DNA from: Ruminococcus sp. JC304 | GTDB taxonomy: Bacteria > Bacillota > Clostridia > Lachnospirales > Lachnospiraceae | Length of the DNA stretch: 64,000 nt | NCBI GenBank assembly: GCA_000285855.2 | Contig: HE978651.1 | Span: 1,499,941 to 1,563,940 of the forward strand | Direction of reading: 5' to 3' | Shown: piece by piece, positions 1 through 7,328 of the stretch | How the letters are laid out: each line of letters begins with the position of its first letter | Position numbering within the stretch: the first letter of the stretch is position 1 | Translations under genes and position numbers: made by a program | The notes under the pieces: generated by a model | Database searches by the model: none | What the model was told of the DNA's origin: nothing | The model's input: the letters and a program-made list of their open reading frames with translations, nothing else

Positions 1-28
1 AAGTACCTATAAAATGATTAAACAAGAT

Positions 29-48
29 CTAAAAGTTCTGTAAAGAAA
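29..48. repeat. Direct repeat, left copy (20 bp)
   Basis: A 20-base stretch beginning CTAAAAGTTC is identical to 1468-1487, in the same orientation. The two copies bracket the XRE gene, the structured RNA and the PBECR4 gene. Similarity fades immediately outside the 20 bases. It could be an integration-site duplication or a leftover insertion-sequence end; the sequence left of the window would decide. Confidence 0.75.
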
Positions 49-59
49 GTATAAATATC

Positions 60-88
60 TTGCGGAGACATATCATCCGTGATATAAT
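60..88 (+). promoter_or_regulatory. Promoter with overlapping dyad operator for the XRE gene
   Basis: TTGCGG (60-65), a 17-bp spacer and TATAAT (83-88) form a near-consensus vegetative promoter about 40 bp upstream of the XRE start. A perfect inverted repeat, ATATCA-TCCG-TGATAT (70-85), covers the spacer and the start of the -10 box. A dyad in this position is what an autorepressing XRE protein would bind; that assignment is inference. Confidence 0.7.
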
Positions 89-126
89 TTGCTTAAAAAT
101 TATGTTGAGTAAAGGATGAGAAGCAT

Positions 127-426
127 ATGCAGGAAAATATGAAAGAGTATTTTTCAGAAAAGGAAGCCCGTGAAAGGCGTCTGGCGATTTATACAGAAAA
201 GATACAGGAAACCGTGTTAAATAAATCAGCAGAAACGATCAGAAGCCTGGTAGATGAAAGACATAACCAGAAGATGACGCAGCAGGAGATTTCAGATATT
301 ACCGGGATCAAGCCGTCAAATCTGGCCCGCTTCGAGAGCGGAGGCAGAGTACCCACCTTGATAGTATTAGAGAAGTATGCCAATGCTCTTGGAAAACACA
401 TCGAAATAAAAATCTGTGATGACTGA
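127..426 (+). CDS. XRE-family helix-turn-helix regulator, HigA-like
   Basis: 99-residue DNA-binding protein. Residues 1-45 are charged and helical; residues 46-95 form a Cro/CI-type HTH, with TQQEISDITGI as helix 2 and KPSNLARFESG as the recognition helix, followed by the usual LEKYANALG helix. Size and layout are those of HigA-type antitoxins and small autorepressors. No HigB-like toxin gene is adjacent. It is preceded by its own promoter and dyad, and followed by the structured RNA and the PBECR4 gene, so it may regulate that module (inference). The ATG is preceded by a weak AAAGGATGAG ribosome site. Confidence 0.85.
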   Translation: MQENMKEYFSEKEARERRLAIYTEKIQETVLNKSAETIRSLVDERHNQKMTQQEISDITGIKPSNLARFESGGRVPTLIVLEKYANALGKHIEIKICDD

Positions 427-550
427 CAGATTTTTATTCAAAGAATTATATATAATAACATAAAACAAAATAATATCAAAAAGGTTACATAATTTGGAAG
501 AATGCAACATCGGATGCTTGCTTTTTTGATAATGATTTTTTGAAAACCAG

Positions 551-579
551 TTGATAAATTCGAGTGTTTTGAGTATAAT
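551..579 (+). promoter_or_regulatory. Consensus promoter of the structured RNA
   Basis: TTGATA (551-556), exactly 17 bp, then TATAAT (574-579). No reading frame with a ribosome site starts just downstream; the next landmarks are a series of RNA hairpins and an intrinsic terminator at 739-773. The promoter therefore most simply drives a short non-coding transcript starting near 586. Confidence 0.7.
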
Positions 580-585
580 ATAGAT

Positions 586-773
586 GAAGAGAAAGAGCAA
601 TCTGGAATCTTCAAATTGCAAAGGCTATAAAACGCTGGTGCGTTTAATGTCGGGCCAGAGACATAAAACCTGTCCCAGTGGTCGGGATGGAGACCGTAAA
701 CCCATTCCCATTGCAGACAAAACTGCGTAAAATGAGTGGAGGGGTAGCGAAGAGCTGCCCCTCTTACTTTTTT
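586..773 (+). ncRNA. Candidate structured non-coding RNA, about 190 nt
   Basis: The interval lies between a consensus promoter and an intrinsic terminator and is dense in local stems: GCAAT/ATTGC (597-601/615-619), a perfect AAACGC/GCGTTT (630-635/640-645), GGGCCAG/CTGTCCC with one mismatch (652-658/670-676), GGTC/GACC (680-683/692-695), GCAG/CTGC (713-716/723-726) and the terminator stem. The GGGATGG loop at 684-690 could pair with CCATTCCC near 702-709 as a pseudoknot, with one bulge. No convincing ORF lies inside. I cannot assign an Rfam family; raiA-type RNA is one candidate to test. It could act as an sRNA, a leader of the nuclease gene, or an RNA antitoxin. Confidence 0.55.
739..773 (+). 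terminator. Intrinsic terminator between the structured RNA and the PBECR4 gene
   Basis: A 10-bp stem, GAGGGGTAGC (739-748) with GCTGCCCCTC (754-763), including one G-T wobble, closes a five-base loop and is followed by TTACTTTTTT. The ribosome site of the next gene (GAGAGGA, 774-780) begins straight after the T-run, so the gene must be reached by read-through from upstream. Confidence 0.8.
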
Positions 774-785
774 GAGAGGAAAGTT

Positions 786-1451
786 ATGGCGGAACAAAAG
801 AGCTTTAAAGAGCGAGTGAAAGAAGAAGCAATAGTGAATGCCAAGATGTTTAAGGAATTCTTTGTGGATTGCGAATATCTTGTTTGTTCAGAGGCTTTTG
901 AGAAGAATCCATATTATATAATAGGTGCGCATACCAGTAACTATGAACATTTGACAGGTGTATCATCATCGTTGTCTGCCGATGAATTCTTTAATAAATG
1001 TTTGGAAGGTACTCTGCAAGAAGATGAATTTGCTTTTTTCAAGAAGGGGCAAAGTGAGGCTGAGGTGAAGGGTTCAGTACGAAGGAAAATAAATGCCCTC
1101 CCGAATCTGTCTTCTCTTTTTGAAGCAGAAACTCTTGTGGAAGAGGACTTTGTAAAAAATCGGGTGAAATGTACTTTTGCGGCAGGAAAGACCACTTGCA
1201 CACTTGGTTTTGCCAGTTCATTTCCTTCTAAGCCACAGAGTTTGATGAAAGGAAATCAGCTAAATGCTGATAAGGCTAAAACAGCAGAACTAGTGTTGCG
1301 TAGAAAACGTGGCGAGACGGTTTTCGATGAAATCGTATTTGGAGATAATGAAGCGATAGCAAAATACATATCAAAAATTCAACCGCTGCTTTCAGAAAGG
1401 CTAGTTGGTTTGAAACAACCACAAGGGTCAGATACTATGAGGTACGAATGA
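786..1451 (+). CDS. PBECR4-domain (Barnase-EndoU-ColicinE5/D-RelE-like nuclease fold) protein
   Basis: 221 residues. I recognise the sequence as the PBECR4 family of phage- and mobile-element proteins from conserved stretches: an N-terminal K-A-FKE-F-D region (about 20-28), YYIIGAHTSNYEHLTGV (43-59), FFNKCLEGTL (68-77), KGSVRRKI (95-102), DFVKNRVKCTF (121-131) and the C-terminal LRRKRGE (171-177). The family is predicted to have a nuclease fold; activity here is not shown. The start at 786 has GAGAGGA at 5 bp spacing; an upstream in-frame ATG at 678 lies inside the structured RNA and terminator and is unlikely. The RNA-terminator-gene order resembles type III toxin-antitoxin loci, but no tandem repeat antitoxin RNA is seen. 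Confidence 0.75.
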   Translation: MAEQKSFKERVKEEAIVNAKMFKEFFVDCEYLVCSEAFEKNPYYIIGAHTSNYEHLTGVSSSLSADEFFNKCLEGTLQEDEFAFFKKGQSEAEVKGSVRRKINALPNLSSLFEAETLVEEDFVKNRVKCTFAAGKTTCTLGFASSFPSKPQSLMKGNQLNADKAKTAELVLRRKRGETVFDEIVFGDNEAIAKYISKIQPLLSERLVGLKQPQGSDTMRYE

Positions 1452-1467
1452 AATGAGCAAATGAGCC

Positions 1468-1487
1468 CTAAAAGTTCTGTAAAGAAA
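1468..1487. repeat. Direct repeat, right copy (20 bp)
   Basis: Identical to 29-48, and lying 16 bp after the PBECR4 stop codon. Together the two copies delimit a unit of about 1.4 kb. The following 1490-1580 is AT-rich non-coding sequence leading to a large hairpin and the IS30 fragment, so this copy could also belong to the end of a degraded insertion sequence. Confidence 0.75.
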
Positions 1488-1580
1488 TGTAAATTGCAAT
1501 AGGAAAGCGGAAAATAATTCCGATTCTACGAAATGCACAAAAATTGGTTGATTTTTTGTGAAAAATTGACAGGATGGCGG

Positions 1581-1660
1581 CGGCAAGCTTCCAATGAGCC
1601 ACGGTTTTATAATAAGGTGGAGCGCACATTATAAAACCACGGCTCAAAGGGCGCTTGCCG
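1581..1660. repeat. Large imperfect inverted repeat at the broken end of the IS30 gene
   Basis: The left arm 1581-1613 pairs with the right arm 1628-1660 around a 14-base loop. Outer arms CGGCAAGC/GCTTGCCG are perfect. Inner arms GAGCCACGGTTTTATAAT and ATTATAAAACCACGGCTC differ from perfect complementarity only by a 2-base mismatch. Seven-base unpaired stretches separate inner and outer arms. A second smaller dyad, GAGTGACT/AGTCACTC, lies at 1685-1705. It may be a non-autonomous element end or a terminator. The stretch 1488-1580 holds nothing else I can identify. Confidence 0.6.
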
Positions 1661-2423
1661 ATTTATTCCTTGGCATGGGGAAAAGAGTGACTGTGCTAGT
1701 CACTCTGAATACTGGGGCGGTAAGATTGCGCTCTATTCTGTTAAGGATTTTCAATAAACACTGTTGATTTTTGCCGTCAGCTTTAAATATCAGTTCTTCC
1801 CTTGTTTGACGTTCTGTGAATACAAAGAGACAGGTTTTGTCACCTTTTCCAGATTCTATTGTGTCAAGTTCCCAGTGACCGTAGGTAAGTCTGTCATAGA
1901 TTTCTTTTGGTCTTTCTTCAATGGACGTATGGTTATGGTTGTAAGCTTGACGTTTTTTGTCATGCTTTTTCTCTACTTTCTTTCTTGGCATAGGTAAGCT
2001 TGCTGTGGTTACATTCAGAAAAATGTGGTTATGGATATAGTTATAGATAGTTTTAAAACAGACTTTTGTTTTAAATTCTAAGTGATTCTTTTTGATGTGT
2101 TCCAAGACAGCAACGGGGCTGTATTTCTTTTCCAATATCATTTCTTCCATGAACTTGACAAAGGCTAAGTCGTTTGTGATTTTAAGTTCCCGTCCCTTAT
2201 TGTGGGAATTATTGTCCTGCACTTGTTGTCCTCTGTCAGCGCAGTATTTCTTGTATGGTTTAAGGTTTGTGTCTAACATTTCTACTGTTCCATTTTTGAT
2301 TTCCCTGTAAATGCAGGTTTTTGACCGGTTTAAAATGGTACATATTTCCTTTATTGGAGTTTTCTGGTTTAAAAGCAATTCAAGTTGGTAACGTTCCCGT
2401 TCCGTAAAGTATTTCCTAAACAT
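1644..2423 (-). pseudogene. Truncated IS30-family transposase
   Basis: The frame encodes the N-terminal HTH (FTERERYQLELLLNQ...SKTCIYREI), the linker, and the start of the DDE catalytic domain with the first aspartate in HWELDTIESGKGD. IS30 transposases usually run 320-380 residues with two more acidic catalytic residues; here similarity stops near residue 235 (about position 1715) and a short unrelated tail follows to a stop at 1644. The second D and E are therefore missing and it should be inactive. The ATG at 2423 has GGGGGA seven bases upstream; a TTG two codons earlier is possible. The break coincides with the dyads at 1581-1705. Confidence 0.8.
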
Positions 2424-2539
2424 ACACAATTCCCCCTTTTATGAGGGGACGCTAATAAATAGAATGTCAGATAGTTTCTGATATCCCCAGGGATGTCATA
2501 TACTCCAAGAGATATCATAACGATTGAGCTCCGAAAAAT

Positions 2540-2633
2540 ATATATAAAAATTTTATATATGTATTGACATTGTGGTAGCAACGAAGTATAGTATATGTAA
2601 AAATTATATATATAAATATTTTATATATATACC
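2540..2633 (+). promoter_or_regulatory. PadR operon promoter flanked by AT-rich dyads
   Basis: TTGACA (2564-2569), 17 bp, TATAGT (2587-2592) is a strong promoter. Upstream, ATATATAAAA-A-TTTTATATAT (2540-2560) is a perfect 10-bp-arm dyad; downstream, a similar imperfect ATATATA...TATATAT dyad (about 2606-2630) fills the leader up to the ribosome site. AT-rich dyads beside the promoter are typical PadR autoregulatory operators; binding here is inferred. Confidence 0.7.
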
Positions 2634-2646
2634 AGGAGGTGATTTA

Positions 2647-2964
2647 ATGTATTTTCCGGTATCAGCATTATTGATTGAATACATGATACTGTCAGTGGTA
2701 GAAAGCAAAGATTCTTATGGCTATGAGATCAGTCAGACAGTGAAGAAGGCTGCTGACATTAAAGAATCTACGCTCTATCCCATATTGAAGAAGTTACAAA
2801 ATGCTGGATATCTGACTACCTATTCGCAGGAGTATCAGGGAAGAAAGAGAAAATACTATTCCCTTACAGAAGAAGGCAAGGCACAGATTGCATATCTAAG
2901 CAATGAATGGCAAATCTACAAAGACACTGTAGATGGGATTATTGAAGGGAGGATAAGAGGTTGA
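2647..2964 (+). CDS. PadR-family transcriptional regulator
   Basis: 105 residues, the short s2-type PadR consisting almost only of the winged helix: SALLIEYMILSVVESKDSYGYEISQTV, then the conserved STLYPILKKLQNAGYLTTY and wing GRKRKYYSLTEEGK. The ATG at 2647 follows CCAGGAGGTGATTTA, an excellent ribosome site; a longer in-frame start at 2572 would lie inside the promoter. It overlaps the next gene by 4 bases and heads a three-gene operon with the HAAS and DUF4097 proteins, an order common in Firmicutes in envelope-responsive operons. It is likely autorepressed through the flanking dyads (inference). Confidence 0.9.
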   Translation: MYFPVSALLIEYMILSVVESKDSYGYEISQTVKKAADIKESTLYPILKKLQNAGYLTTYSQEYQGRKRKYYSLTEEGKAQIAYLSNEWQIYKDTVDGIIEGRIRG

Positions 2965-3584
2965 GCAGAGAGGAATATTTAAATCAGCTGCATAAATATC
3001 TGCGGAAGCTTCCGAGACAGGACTATGAAGATGCAATGGAATATTTTACCGAGTATTTTCAGGAGACAGATGAGGAAGGAGCAGAAGAACTGATGAAAGA
3101 ACTTGGTACGCCGAAGGAGGCTGCCAGAGAACTGATGGCGAATCTTCTGAATAAGAAAATAGAAGATCATCAGAATTATGAAACAGATGGACAGACCAGA
3201 GCAGAACAGAAAGGTTCCGGAAAACATGTGGTATGGATTGCGTTACTGGTATTATTTGCAGCACCGGTAGGAGTCCCGCTTCTGGCAGCATTTGCTGCAG
3301 TCGTTCTTGCATTAGTTGTGTGTGTATTTGCAATTTTGTTATGTGTAGTTTTATTTACGGCATGTCTGATGATTATTGGCGGGAAAATCCTTGTCCGCGG
3401 TATACTGGCAGTTCCGTTTTCTATGAGCGGTTTTGCAATGCTTACAGGAAGTGGGCTATTGGCTGTGGGCGCTGGCATCCTTGGTGTACTGTTGTGCGTA
3501 TATCTATGTAAATGGAGCAGCATGCTGATTGCGAAGCTGGTACGCCGGATCACGGGCAGAAAGAGAGAGAGGTTAGAACGATGA
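2961..3584 (+). CDS. HAAS/DUF1700-domain membrane protein
   Basis: 207 residues. Residues 1-65 form the HAAS helical domain (SREEYLNQLHKYLRKLP, DAMEYFTEYFQE, ELMKELGTPKEAARELMA). Residues about 90-195 are hydrophobic, with three to four membrane segments, ending in a basic tail (RRITGRKRERLER). HAAS proteins are typically encoded beside PadR regulators and are thought to signal between membrane and regulator; the ligand is unknown. Translation starts at a TTG overlapping the padR stop, with GGAGG upstream. It overlaps the next gene by ATGA. Confidence 0.85.
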   Translation: MSREEYLNQLHKYLRKLPRQDYEDAMEYFTEYFQETDEEGAEELMKELGTPKEAARELMANLLNKKIEDHQNYETDGQTRAEQKGSGKHVVWIALLVLFAAPVGVPLLAAFAAVVLALVVCVFAILLCVVLFTACLMIIGGKILVRGILAVPFSMSGFAMLTGSGLLAVGAGILGVLLCVYLCKWSSMLIAKLVRRITGRKRERLER

Positions 3585-4399
3585 AAAGATGGGCAAAGGC
3601 ATGGCTTGCAGCAGGAGTCGGATGCTGTGTATGTGGTGTAGCTTTGACGGGCATCGGTGTTGCGAGCGGTGGAAGTAAATATGTGAAATCAGCAGATTTA
3701 AACAAAATGGATGGAGCTGCAAAAAAAAGCGATAATGAGATGGTTCTTGAGAAAACAAAGCTTGATGATTTCGACTCAGCAGACATCTCCATGACAGATA
3801 TGAATCTGCAAGTAGTCAGTTCAGATGATCAGTACTGTTATATTTCTTATCGGGCATCCGATCAGAAAAAGGATCCGATCAGTTATCAGGTAAAGGATGG
3901 TGAATTAAGGATTCAGGAAAATAACAATGATGGGAAGACTTATTATCATGTTGATATTGGATTTTTGTCGGGTCTTTTGGGTGAAGGAACACTTACTACA
4001 GATGAAAATGTGGTAACACTTTATGTGCCGGAAGGTCAGAAATGGAAGCGTGCAGATATTAAATCGGATATGAGCAATATATTGCTGAATGGATGCGAAA
4101 TCGAAAATGGAGCTGTTCAGACGGATTCAGGAGATGTATTTTTTAAAAATTGTGATTTCAATAATCTGAAAGTGAAAACGGATATGGGTGATCTTTGTTT
4201 TATTGGTAAAGAAGACGTGATGCGCACATGGAACATACAGGTGAATACTGATATGGGAGATATCAATGTAGATGATGCACTGACCGGTAAGATGGTGGAA
4301 GACCAGGATGACTGTGATATTTCTTACACACAGAAAGGAACGGGCGGAAATCTGGTGATCCAGACCAATAGTGGAGAGGTAAGGTTAAAGTGTAGATAA
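3581..4399 (+). CDS. DUF4097-family membrane-anchored beta-repeat protein
   Basis: 272 residues. An N-terminal hydrophobic segment (about 5-30, with two cysteines) anchors the protein. The rest is a beta-rich repeat region with the alternating D-G-D pattern of DUF4097 putative adhesins (TDSGDVFFKNCDF, TDMGDLCFIG, TDMGDINVDD, TNSGEVRLK). The start at 3581 overlaps the preceding stop (ATGA), which favours it over upstream in-frame starts. It is the last gene of the PadR/HAAS/DUF4097 operon; the protein is probably the effector on the outer face of the membrane. Molecular role unknown. Confidence 0.85.
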   Translation: MKRWAKAWLAAGVGCCVCGVALTGIGVASGGSKYVKSADLNKMDGAAKKSDNEMVLEKTKLDDFDSADISMTDMNLQVVSSDDQYCYISYRASDQKKDPISYQVKDGELRIQENNNDGKTYYHVDIGFLSGLLGEGTLTTDENVVTLYVPEGQKWKRADIKSDMSNILLNGCEIENGAVQTDSGDVFFKNCDFNNLKVKTDMGDLCFIGKEDVMRTWNIQVNTDMGDINVDDALTGKMVEDQDDCDISYTQKGTGGNLVIQTNSGEVRLKCR

Positions 4400-4557
4400 C
4401 GAAAGATTATCAAATCGGTATTGTAGGGGAACTATTCAACTACAGATTAGGGATAAAAGAGAAAAAGACTCTTGCATTTTCCTGGCATATCGTGTATAAC
4501 AATACAGAAATTACCTTCAATATGGTATCGGATTAAATTGTGGGAGGATGCAATAGG

Positions 4558-5898
4558 ATGCAGACAGATATGACAACAGGAAAGCCGATGAAGATGGTGC
4601 TTGATTTTACGATTCCTGTTTTTCTTGGAAATGTGTTTCAACAGCTGTACAGTATGGCAGATGCTGTGATCGTGGGAAAGTTTGTAGGTACAGGAGGTCT
4701 TGCGGCAGTTGGGGCGACAGGTACGATTAATTTCCTTATTATTGGATGTCTGCTGGGTCTTACTACAGGCTTTACAGTTTTGACATCTCAGAAGTTTGGC
4801 GCCGGTCGTATGAGTGAGATGCGCAAGACTGTGGGAAATGCAGCGATCCTTTCAGCGGTGATCGCAGTGATCATGACTGCAGTGAGCATGCTGGGGATGC
4901 ACAGGCTGCTTATATTTATGAATACTCCGGAGGATATTTTTGACGGAGCCTATGGATATATTATGATTATCTGCGGAGGAATTTTTACCCAGGTGCTGTA
5001 TAATCTGGTATCCAGTATCCTCAGGGCATTGGGCAACAGCAAGACACCGTTGTATTTCCTGATCCTTGCAGCCGGACTGAACATTGTTCTTGATCTGGTA
5101 TTTATTATTGTATTTCATTTCGGGGCACCGGGAGCTGCCTGGGCCACTGTGATTTCCCAGGGAGTGTCAGGCCTTCTCTGCCTGATCTATATTCGGAAAC
5201 GTGTTCCGGAGCTTCGGATGGACAGGGAGGACTGGAGATTTGACCCGAATATTGCAAAAAAACAGATCAGTGTTGGGATTCCAATGGGACTGCAGTATTC
5301 TATCACCGCGATTGGAACTATGATGGTACAGAGTTCGCTGAATATTTTGGGTTCAGGTGCAGTAGCTGCCTTCACTGCGGGATCCAAGATTGAGAATATT
5401 TTTACACAGGCCTTTGTGGCTCTGGGCACTACAATGTCTACCTATAATGCCCAGAATATTGGTGCCCGCCAGCTGGACCGTGTGCGCAGGGGATTCCGTG
5501 CGGCAGATGTGATCGGCTGCATCTATGCAGTAGCAGTGGGCTTTATCCTGTTCTATGCAGGGAAGTACTTCTCATATCTGTTTATCTCAGATAATGCGGA
5601 TGTGGTGATCCCAATGGTGGATGTTTACCTGCAGTGTGTGGGGATGTTTATGATTCCACTCTATGTGGTTAACTGCTACCGCAATGGATTCCAGGGGATG
5701 GGTTATGGACTTCTGCCTATGCTTTCCGGTGTGGCGGAGCTGTTTGGCAGAGGAGTGATGGCTATTGTGGCTGCCCATAAACAAAGCTACAGGATGGCTT
5801 GTATGGCCAGTCCCTTTGCCTGGATCGTGGCGACAGCACTTTTGATCCTGCTTTATTTTTATGTAATGAAAGATATGAAGAAAAAATTATGTCTGTAA
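4558..5898 (+). CDS. MATE-family multidrug/cation antiporter
   Basis: 446 residues with about twelve hydrophobic segments. The start shows the MATE signature (PMKMVLDFTIPVFLGNVFQQLYSMADAVIVGKFVG), with the repeat half at about 235-260 (KKQISVGIPMGLQYSITAIG) and the conserved QNIGARQLDRVRRG. Such proteins export drugs or metabolites with Na+ or H+. The ATG at 4558 lies 10 bp after GGGAGG; a GTG at 4540 is possible but lacks spacing to a ribosome site. It runs convergently into a second, only distantly similar MATE gene 35 bp away. No terminator stands out between them. Substrate unknown. Confidence 0.9.
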   Translation: MQTDMTTGKPMKMVLDFTIPVFLGNVFQQLYSMADAVIVGKFVGTGGLAAVGATGTINFLIIGCLLGLTTGFTVLTSQKFGAGRMSEMRKTVGNAAILSAVIAVIMTAVSMLGMHRLLIFMNTPEDIFDGAYGYIMIICGGIFTQVLYNLVSSILRALGNSKTPLYFLILAAGLNIVLDLVFIIVFHFGAPGAAWATVISQGVSGLLCLIYIRKRVPELRMDREDWRFDPNIAKKQISVGIPMGLQYSITAIGTMMVQSSLNILGSGAVAAFTAGSKIENIFTQAFVALGTTMSTYNAQNIGARQLDRVRRGFRAADVIGCIYAVAVGFILFYAGKYFSYLFISDNADVVIPMVDVYLQCVGMFMIPLYVVNCYRNGFQGMGYGLLPMLSGVAELFGRGVMAIVAAHKQSYRMACMASPFAWIVATALLILLYFYVMKDMKKKLCL

Positions 5899-5933
5899 TG
5901 TTATTTCTTGACTTTGGCCAAGCGGATATTCGG

Positions 5934-7307
5934 TTACATATCTTTCACCGGCATCCGGCAGCGCTTATCCAGATGACGGTTGATCAGGAGCAGGAATACG
6001 ACTGTTGAGAGGACAGAGGAGATTCCGTCAGCAACAGGTTCTGCGAAAAAAGCCGCTTTTGCACCGAAGAAAGAGGGCAGGGCAGCTGCGCTGATCACAA
6101 AAAGAGATTTTCTGGTAACGGAGAGCGCAAGTCCTGTCTTTGGACATTCCAGGGCAGTCAGCCCGTCTACAAAGACATACTGGAAGCTCAGCGGAATGAT
6201 CATCAGTGTATAGGTACGGATGGCCCAGACAGAGAATCTGATATATTGTGGATCAGTGGTAAACAGAAGAACAAAGTACCGGGGAATAAAGCGGGAGAGA
6301 AGGAACATGATGGTGGTAAAGATAAGCATTACTCCCAGAATGTTCCTTTCTGCGTCTTTGACTCTGTTTGCGCATCTGGCACCGTAATTGTAGCTCAGAA
6401 TTGCCTGTGTACCTCCACTGATTCCGATCATGGGTGAGGTGATCAGAAGCAGATAGCTCTGAGCAATGGTGGCACAGGTGATCAGCATATCGCCCTGGGA
6501 AGCACCGCCATATTTCTGGAGCACTGTATTCATAAAGATCAGGATCAGGCTGTCTGTGGCCAGGATCAGAAAAGGAGAAAATCCCAGGGAAAGGATTTTT
6601 TTTATAACTTTTAAGCTGTACTGCCCGAAGGTGATCTTTACAGGAACCTTTTTTCCAAACAGAAAGGTCATTGCGAAGATGCAAGAGAGTATCTGCGAAA
6701 TAACAGTTGCAATGGCAGCACCGGAAATTCCCATATGAAAACCAAAGATAAAAATCGGGTCTAACAGGATGTTACATCCTGCGCCGATCAGTACGGTAAA
6801 CATTCCCACAAGGGGGAATCCCTGACAGTTGATAAAATAATTGAGCCCTGTAGCCATCAGTGCGAAAAAGGTACCTATTGTATAAATGGTCAGATAGGTA
6901 TTGGCAAATGGAAAGGTAGCCGTACTTGCACCAAACCACATAAGCAGCTTATCTTTTAGCAGAAGAAAGCAGACAGTCAGCAGAACAGAAAAAATACTGA
7001 GCATCAGAAAAGAATTTGCCAGTACCTGTTCTGCTTTTTTGTGATTCTTTTCGCCCATTCGGATTCCCATGGTAATGGAACCTCCGATTCCTACCAGGGT
7101 GCCAAAAGAAGTGAGAAGTGTAACGATAGGACCACATACGCCTGCGCCTGCGAGGGCAAGTGCACCGTTTTCGGAAATGTGTCCGATATACATCCTGTCA
7201 ATAATACTGTACAGGACAGTTACAAATTGCGCGGTCATAGAAGGGATGGCAAGCTGGAGCACCAGAGAACGTATCGGTGCTTTGCCAAGATTTGCTGTTG
7301 TGTTCAT
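5934..7307 (-). CDS. MATE-family efflux transporter (second)
   Basis: 457 residues, about twelve membrane segments. Conserved elements are KAPIRSLVLQLAIPSMTAQFVTVLYSIIDRMYIG at the N terminus, the PxxG-type loops, and SYNYGARCANRVKDAERN in the second half, closest in style to the MepA/DinF branch. The start at 7307 has GAGGA six bases upstream; an ATG four codons earlier (7319) overlaps that ribosome site and is less likely. It is followed on the same strand, after transcription of the upstream hydrolase gene, with a 21-bp gap, so the two may be co-transcribed. Substrate unknown. Confidence 0.9.
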   Translation of the reverse strand: MNTTANLGKAPIRSLVLQLAIPSMTAQFVTVLYSIIDRMYIGHISENGALALAGAGVCGPIVTLLTSFGTLVGIGGSITMGIRMGEKNHKKAEQVLANSFLMLSIFSVLLTVCFLLLKDKLLMWFGASTATFPFANTYLTIYTIGTFFALMATGLNYFINCQGFPLVGMFTVLIGAGCNILLDPIFIFGFHMGISGAAIATVISQILSCIFAMTFLFGKKVPVKITFGQYSLKVIKKILSLGFSPFLILATDSLILIFMNTVLQKYGGASQGDMLITCATIAQSYLLLITSPMIGISGGTQAILSYNYGARCANRVKDAERNILGVMLIFTTIMFLLSRFIPRYFVLLFTTDPQYIRFSVWAIRTYTLMIIPLSFQYVFVDGLTALECPKTGLALSVTRKSLFVISAAALPSFFGAKAAFFAEPVADGISSVLSTVVFLLLINRHLDKRCRMPVKDM

Positions 7308-7328
7308 TTTTTTCCTCATGTCTAAATA

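Noticed and set aside
678-785. Upstream start for the PBECR4 protein
   Set aside because: Would require translation through the terminator stem; no ribosome site before 678, whereas GAGAGGA precedes 786.
438-797. Antisense frames over the structured RNA
   Set aside because: No ribosome sites and low-complexity translation; the promoter, stems and terminator on the plus strand explain the region better.
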